Shown piece by piece: positions 1 to 4,600 of a stretch of 9,097 nucleotides of DNA. Every line of letters begins with the position of its first letter. Position 1 is the stretch's first letter. The notes under the pieces are model-generated. The model was not told the origin of the DNA and ran no database searches. It worked only from the letters and a program-made list of their open reading frames with translations. Source of the DNA: Candidatus Brocadiaceae bacterium (GTDB lineage: Bacteria > Planctomycetota > Brocadiia > SM23-32); contig PUNP01000865.1 in NCBI GenBank assembly GCA_003551785.1, forward strand, positions 1 to 9,097, read 5' to 3'. A program made the position numbers and the translations under genes.

Positions 1-419
1 TCGGGAAGCCCGGCTTTGTGCTTCATGGCGGAGTTTCAGTGAAGAAGAGGAGCAAGATAGTGAGTGAATTCCAAAACTCCCACGATTATACGCCCTATAT
101 TGTGCTTTCCGTACGAGCGGCTGGGGTGGGGTTGAACCTTTCCCGAGCCAATCATGTGATACATTTCGACCGATGGTGGAACCCAGCAGTGGAAAATCAG
201 GCTACGGACAGAGCTTTCCGTATCGGTCAAAAGCGCAATGTGCTCGTGCATAAGTTCCTGACCCGCGGAACGGTCGAGGAGAAAATTGATCGTATGATTG
301 ACGAAAAGAAAGAGCTTTCCGAACAGATCATATCCGGTTCTTCGGATGAGTCGTGGATTTCTGAAATGGATGATGAGCAGCTTTTAGATATGTTTTCTTT
401 TAGCGCCGATACAGCGTAA
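1..419 (+). CDS. SNF2-family DEAD/DEAH-box helicase, C-terminal fragment
   Basis: This is the last part of a gene that begins before the window; the frame is open from base 3. It encodes the end of the second RecA-like (Helicase_C) domain of a SNF2/SWI2 ATPase. Visible motifs are a motif V region at 102-140 (VLSVRAAGVGLNL), the HFDRWWNPAVENQ segment, and motif VI at 198-230 (QATDRAFRIGQ), whose arginines contact ATP in this family. The tail after residue TVEEKID is the usual short end of the bacterial HepA/RapA-like SNF2 proteins, ending in a DDEQLLDMFSF-like segment. Such proteins are ATP-driven DNA translocases that remodel protein-DNA or RNA polymerase complexes; full-length members often exceed 900 residues. 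Whether this one is housekeeping or belongs to a defence system cannot be told without the N-terminal part. A GTG at 18 is internal, not a start. A terminator-like hairpin follows 17 bases after the stop. Confidence 0.93.
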   Translation, partial: GKPGFVLHGGVSVKKRSKIVSEFQNSHDYTPYIVLSVRAAGVGLNLSRANHVIHFDRWWNPAVENQATDRAFRIGQKRNVLVHKFLTRGTVEEKIDRMIDEKKELSEQIISGSSDESWISEMDDEQLLDMFSFSADTA

Positions 420-435
420 AATTTCAGAGACCTCC

Positions 436-466
436 GTTGTCCGGTGTATTGGACAACATACTTTTT
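436..466 (+). terminator. Rho-independent terminator after the SNF2 gene
   Basis: A perfect 7-bp inverted repeat (GTTGTCC at 436-442, GGACAAC at 451-457, 8-base loop, with one further possible G-U pair) is followed four bases later by a T5 run at 462-466. The T-tract is on the + side, so it best serves the SNF2 gene that stops at 419. It also sits just past the stop of the converging antitoxin gene. No clear T-tract follows the hairpin in the minus direction. Confidence 0.6.
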
Positions 467-470
467 GAAC

Positions 471-875
471 TTAAACCGTTTCTTGCCTGCCCAATTGGCG
501 TTGATGCTCTAAGTTCCCGATGACATCCTCATATTCCCGACAAACCAACGATTGGAATTCGGACGCTCTATCGACATCGTTTTTACATATGACTTTCCCG
601 CTCAATGCCTCGAAAGCCAGAATGGGGTTCGCCTCATTTAGTATCACCATGTCAACCGTATCCAAATCCGCGGCATCGCACAGTCTGGTGTAATAATCGA
701 GCTTCTGCTCACCGGAATCGGGCGGGTTGTCAAATAGCACGGCGACGTCGATATCACTGCCCGGGTTCACCGTTCCATCAACAGATGAACCGAACAGGAC
801 AGCCATGATGACATTCCGGTCTTGCTTGAAAAAAAAACTGAGTTTTGCTAAATTGTTTTTTATGCATTCAGACAT
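471..875 (-). CDS. MNT-domain nucleotidyltransferase antitoxin (MntA-like)
   Basis: A 134-residue minimal nucleotidyltransferase, normal length for the family. The catalytic signature GS-x10-DxD is exact: G29-S30, then ten residues, then D41-I42-D43. A third acidic residue is D75 in the VDMVIL strand. Known MntA antitoxins use ATP to add AMP units to a tyrosine of their HEPN partner and so silence it; with all three metal ligands present this copy is probably active. It is the second gene of a two-gene operon: its ATG overlaps the 3' end of the HEPN gene by 8 bp (ATGTCTGA), so translation is probably coupled, and its own SD is weak. Codons 13-16 (Ser-Phe-Phe-Phe) contain an uninterrupted T9 run on the coding strand, at 829-837, a possible slippage site. 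The C-terminal 30 residues are charged and not recognised. Confidence 0.9.
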   Translation of the reverse strand: MSECIKNNLAKLSFFFKQDRNVIMAVLFGSSVDGTVNPGSDIDVAVLFDNPPDSGEQKLDYYTRLCDAADLDTVDMVILNEANPILAFEALSGKVICKNDVDRASEFQSLVCREYEDVIGNLEHQRQLGRQETV

Positions 876-1278
876 TGTTTTCTATCTCGCCGACAAATCG
901 ATCAAAATCGCCCAGATTATTCTGCAAGATGCCGACAATGATTTCGGGATCAATATTTTCGTAGCGATGCACGATGAAATTGCGGAACCTGATCATTTTA
1001 CGATAAGCCTCGGCGCTGTCAATAAACCCGAGTTCCTGGATATGGACGAGCGCATGGTAGGAATCGGATGCCGGCGGCTGCCCCTCGGTAGCGGCTAGTC
1101 GATTGGCGACATCAATCATGGCTTCGATAGATACCTGTAATATGCGCTCCACTCCGCTTTTAAAGAAAAAATCTCCCTTAAGTCTCTGGGTAGTGATCGG
1201 AAGCTCCCCGCGCAATTTCCGCGTATTCTCGGCTATCAGTTCAAGTTTTCGCTGGACTACTCCGTTTGTTGTCATCAT
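868..1278 (-). CDS. HEPN-domain ribonuclease toxin (HepT-like, DUF86)
   Basis: A 136-residue, mainly helical protein of the HepT/DUF86 family, the toxin half of a HEPN/MNT pair. The active-site signature R-x4-H-x-Y is intact near the C-terminus: R99, H104 and Y106 (RNFIVHRY). In characterised members the Arg and His are needed for RNA cleavage, and the Tyr is the site that the MNT partner AMPylates. The central helix VERILQVSIEAMIDVANRLA (43-62) is typical of the family. Here the toxin gene comes first and the antitoxin second, with an 8-bp overlap. Two in-frame ATG codons lie at 1276-1278 and 1273-1275; the SD-like GGTGAG is 2 bases from the first and 5 from the second, so translation may really start at the second, two-residue choice notwithstanding. 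A TATAAT box and a palindromic half-site cluster lie upstream. RNA target unknown. Confidence 0.9.
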   Translation of the reverse strand: MMTTNGVVQRKLELIAENTRKLRGELPITTQRLKGDFFFKSGVERILQVSIEAMIDVANRLAATEGQPPASDSYHALVHIQELGFIDSAEAYRKMIRFRNFIVHRYENIDPEIIVGILQNNLGDFDRFVGEIENNV

Positions 1279-1291
1279 TGCTCACCACAGC

Positions 1292-1328
1292 CAATAAAGT
1301 TATCAACTTTCCCCATCATACTTTATTG
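1292..1328. promoter_or_regulatory. Candidate operator of the HEPN/MNT operon
   Basis: Two nested symmetries lie here. AAAGTT-ATC-AACTTT (1296-1310) is a perfect 15-base palindrome with 6-base arms. CAATAAAGT (1292-1300) is the exact complement of ACTTTATTG (1320-1328). The result is three AAAGT/ACTTT half-sites between the putative -10 box and the toxin start codon, where a bound repressor would block the operon. Binding by the toxin-antitoxin complex is an inference. An RNA hairpin near the 5' end of the message is the alternative reading. Confidence 0.5.
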
Positions 1329-1329
1329 T

Positions 1330-1335
1330 ATTATA
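1330..1335 (-). promoter_or_regulatory. Putative -10 box of the HEPN/MNT operon
   Basis: Read on the minus strand this is a perfect TATAAT, 51 bases before the toxin ATG. The region 16-18 bases further upstream (about 1352-1359) has no good -35 hexamer, so the promoter may be weak or depend on an activator. Confidence 0.45.
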
Positions 1336-1645
1336 AACATGCGTCCTACGACAAGTGAGGCATAGAAGTGATATTAACAAATGTGCAGGAATTCGAGATG
1401 AGGGTTAAAGCCAACATCCCTGTTTGGACTTGACTTGTAAAAAACATTACAATATTTCCGTGTAAATATTCAATGAATTCCGTTGCCTCATTACCACCGT
1501 GCCCTGTGCCGGTGGGGAATAATGATTCAGAGCTAAGTAGCGTTTTCTCACTCCGTCGCCGTGTCTCCCTTCTGTAGCTAATAATCATAATTCCATCGGC
1601 ACAGAGTACGGTGTAGATATTACGTAATTCACTGAGAACTTACGA
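1336..1645. other. Non-coding gap with small inverted repeats
   Basis: I see no convincing gene in these 310 bases. An open frame of 80 codons runs on the minus strand (1346-1588), but it has no usual SD and no recognised family. Its start (YRRETRRRSEK) resembles frames read through small dispersed repeats seen in many bacterial genomes, so it may be a decayed repeat; this is from memory and weak. Perfect inverted repeats: TTGTAA/TTACAA (1435-1440 and 1447-1452), AATATTT/AAATATT (1451-1457 and 1464-1470), and CCACCG/CGGTGG (1494-1499 and 1510-1515). A 10-base palindrome, ATTACGTAAT, is at 1619-1628, 18 bases after the large gene's stop. None has a terminator T-tract, so read-through from the large gene toward the HEPN operon is possible. 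Confidence 0.4.
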
Positions 1646-4600
1646 TTAATCACTTGGGTTATCGCAGAAATCTACCAGTGGCTGGAGTCCTTGCCTGACT
1701 ATTGCCCGGGCCGTATTACTTTGGCGTATAAGGTTGGCTACAGGCGGGCTCAGGCGATAGTAAGTTTCCACGGCTTTTTTACCGGCCGGTGAGTTAAGTA
1801 AAACATCATCACGGAAAACACGCAGGGCATCTATTTCGGTGGCCGTCGGGGTGCCGTAAGCCGCAGTGGCGATGAAGCAGTCATACCAGCTGTCGTCGTC
1901 ATCGTCGTCATCATCATCAACAATATCTTCTTCGCCGCCAAAAGTAAACACACGGCTGCTGAAATCCTCGAAAGACGGACTGGTTTCCGACCCGATAGTA
2001 ACTCTCACATACCCGTCATGTCCGTATTCCGCGTAATCCTGCAGCGGCTCGTCAAATACCTCCTGATGCGAACACTCCACCCAGTTTTCATCGTCTAACC
2101 AGAAGATATTTTTGTTCGACGGCTCACTGAAGTGAATATCCAGTTTGATCTCGGTCATATCATCCTTATCCATTATGACCAATTGGGTGTAGGCGGCACC
2201 CTCATCGGCATCGTCGAAAACCACCCCCGTCGGATTGTCGTCCGATACCGAAGCGGAGGCTTCACCGCCATCGCTTTCAAGCCCGATTCCCTGCTCCGGA
2301 TCCTCTGCTCGGGGGGCGTCCCGGGTGACCGACGTGCCGCGTCCTCTGGTCTGAGCACCGGTCCATGGGGCAAATTCGACGTTACCAGACACCTCGTCGC
2401 CTTCACCATCGGGGTTTTCCGCCTCGTGATAGGGTCCTGTTTCATACCCCCACCAGTTATGTGCTGCATTAAGCTCCTCAGCGGCATCCCAGTAAATCCC
2501 CAAACCCTCATTGTCTCCAATATTGTTATGGATCACAATTGTATCAACCGGCTGCGATCCCTCTTTATTGCCTATCCCGGCGTTGACATTTCCGGTGATG
2601 GTGTTGTTAAAGATTCTTGTTCCCGCAGGCACTCCGTCGAATCCTATTCCGGCATTCACTGCATCTCTGGTTTCATTGCCATGTATCCGGGCTCCATCCC
2701 CGAGCACTGCTATGGCGACGCCCGTTTTTTCATCGGATATCTCGCAATAACCGTCCACGACATTATCGACGATTCTTGCATTGTCACCTGAGACAACGAT
2801 GCCGGCTTCACTGAAATTGCCGATCCAGAACCCTTCTACAGTAACATCATCAGCAACTATTTCGATGGCGACATCTTCACATTCGGCATCGATAAATGTA
2901 ACGTCGCGGCCTTCCTCGGAACGCAGCGTAAAGCCCGGCTCATCGATAATGATTGGTTCCGCGGAGGCGTAATGTTCAGGTTCTATCTCCACATAATCCT
3001 TTTCATCCTCGATCGCCTCATCAATCAAGTCCTGTATGACCGTGTCAACCGGCACCTCAGTAGGATCCAGGGACAGATAAACGTTTTTAGCTTCACCGTC
3101 CACCACAAACTCGCCATCATCACTATAATATCCTTCTTTCGTTGCTTCCCAATTATATGTTCCGTCCCGGAGTGAAATTGACGCCTCACCGTCGTCTCCT
3201 GTTGTGATGCTATCCACATCTTTGACAACTATCTCAACGCCCTCAAGTCCATTTTCTTCCTGGAAAGTGACGGTATATTCTTCGGGAGGATCGTCGACAA
3301 TTACCGTTATTGTACCCGAAGGCACCGGAGACAATATTCCAAGAGGTTCGGTGGCCTTCATAGTAGCCGAACCGGGTGCGTCAGCGGTGAAAGTGGCGCT
3401 TCCGTCCCCGTGATCGGTAAGGTCACCCTGTTCTACGCCGCCTGTTATATCAACAAGCTCCCAGCTTGCCTCTTCCACGACCTGCTCGAATTCTCCGTCC
3501 TCGTCACGCGCGACAGCATACGCCGTGATATCTTCTTCCGGTTCAATTTCCTGCTCCGGCACGACCTGGCCGGTGCCGTCATCAGCAGTTTCCACCCTGA
3601 TTTCCGGATGATCGGGCAGCTCGTCCGGGTCGGGACCGAGGGCGAGGGTCATACCGCTGAGGTCATCAATAGACGGGCTGGTATCTTCACCGATCATCAC
3701 CTCGATATAGCCTTCAAAGTCCTCAAAGCGTTCAGGGTCTTCAACGAGTTCCTGAATGGAGCATTCCGTCCACCCATCATCGTCGAGCCAGAAGCCTTTA
3801 ACTAATTCTCCGGCCTCCTCGGGGAAGCCGAAAGCAAAAGTTATTTCTGACAGGTCTGTCTTATCCAGGCCAATGATCTGCGCATATGCAGCCGGTCCCC
3901 CGTCAAACTCCACATCGGTGGGGTTCATGCCGCCGAATCCGGATGCCAGCAGCTCACCGGCGTCTGCCGAAATGCCGAGCCCCTGAAGCGCTTCTTCGGC
4001 CAGTTCGCCGGTCCGCGCCAATGCGCCTCTTCCCGCAGTTTCAGCGCTGACCCAGTTGCTGAAATCCACATTGCCGGAAACAGCGTCACCTTCACCGTCT
4101 CCGTCCCCGGAAGGCCCGCTCTTATGCCCCCAGAAGTTATAGGTCGCGTTCAGTTCCGACTCGCCGTCCCAGACGACAGCGTGCTGGTTCTCAAGGAAAT
4201 TATTGTGAACAGCGCGGGTATCCCCCGGCAGCTGTCCGCCCTCCGGTCGATTCTCTATTCCCGTTTCATGTCCCGGGATGAAGTTGTTCATTATCCGGGC
4301 CCCTTCAACCGGGCCTTTAACCGCAATGGCCGCCGAAGAGCCGTTTTCACTGCCCTGTATAAGGTCGTCCATGTCATAAAAGAGGTTGGCTGATATTGTT
4401 GCATTGCTGCCCTCGACAGAAATCCCGGTATCGGTGTAGCCTCCGATCCACAGTCCTTCCACTGTCACATCGTCAGCTTCCACTATAATTGCCGTCTCCA
4501 CATCCCCCGCATCGATATATGAAAGTCCCGTGCGGATGAAAGTCGACCGTAATGTGAGCCCATCTTCATCAATCACCACCGGCTCTGAAAGCGAGTAGTT

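Noticed and set aside
1346..1588. An 80-codon minus-strand frame as a real gene
   Set aside because: No SD, no recognised fold, and unusual Arg/Glu/Ser composition at its start. Kept only as a possible relic.
1749..1918. LPXTG, PEP-CTERM or autotransporter ending for the giant protein
   Set aside because: There is no LPXTG, no PEP-x-W box, no C-terminal hydrophobic helix with a basic tail, and no beta-barrel. The CFI-box fits instead.
2132..2791. A 219-codon open frame on the + strand
   Set aside because: It is antisense to beta-helix C2 and module D2, with no recognised motif or SD.
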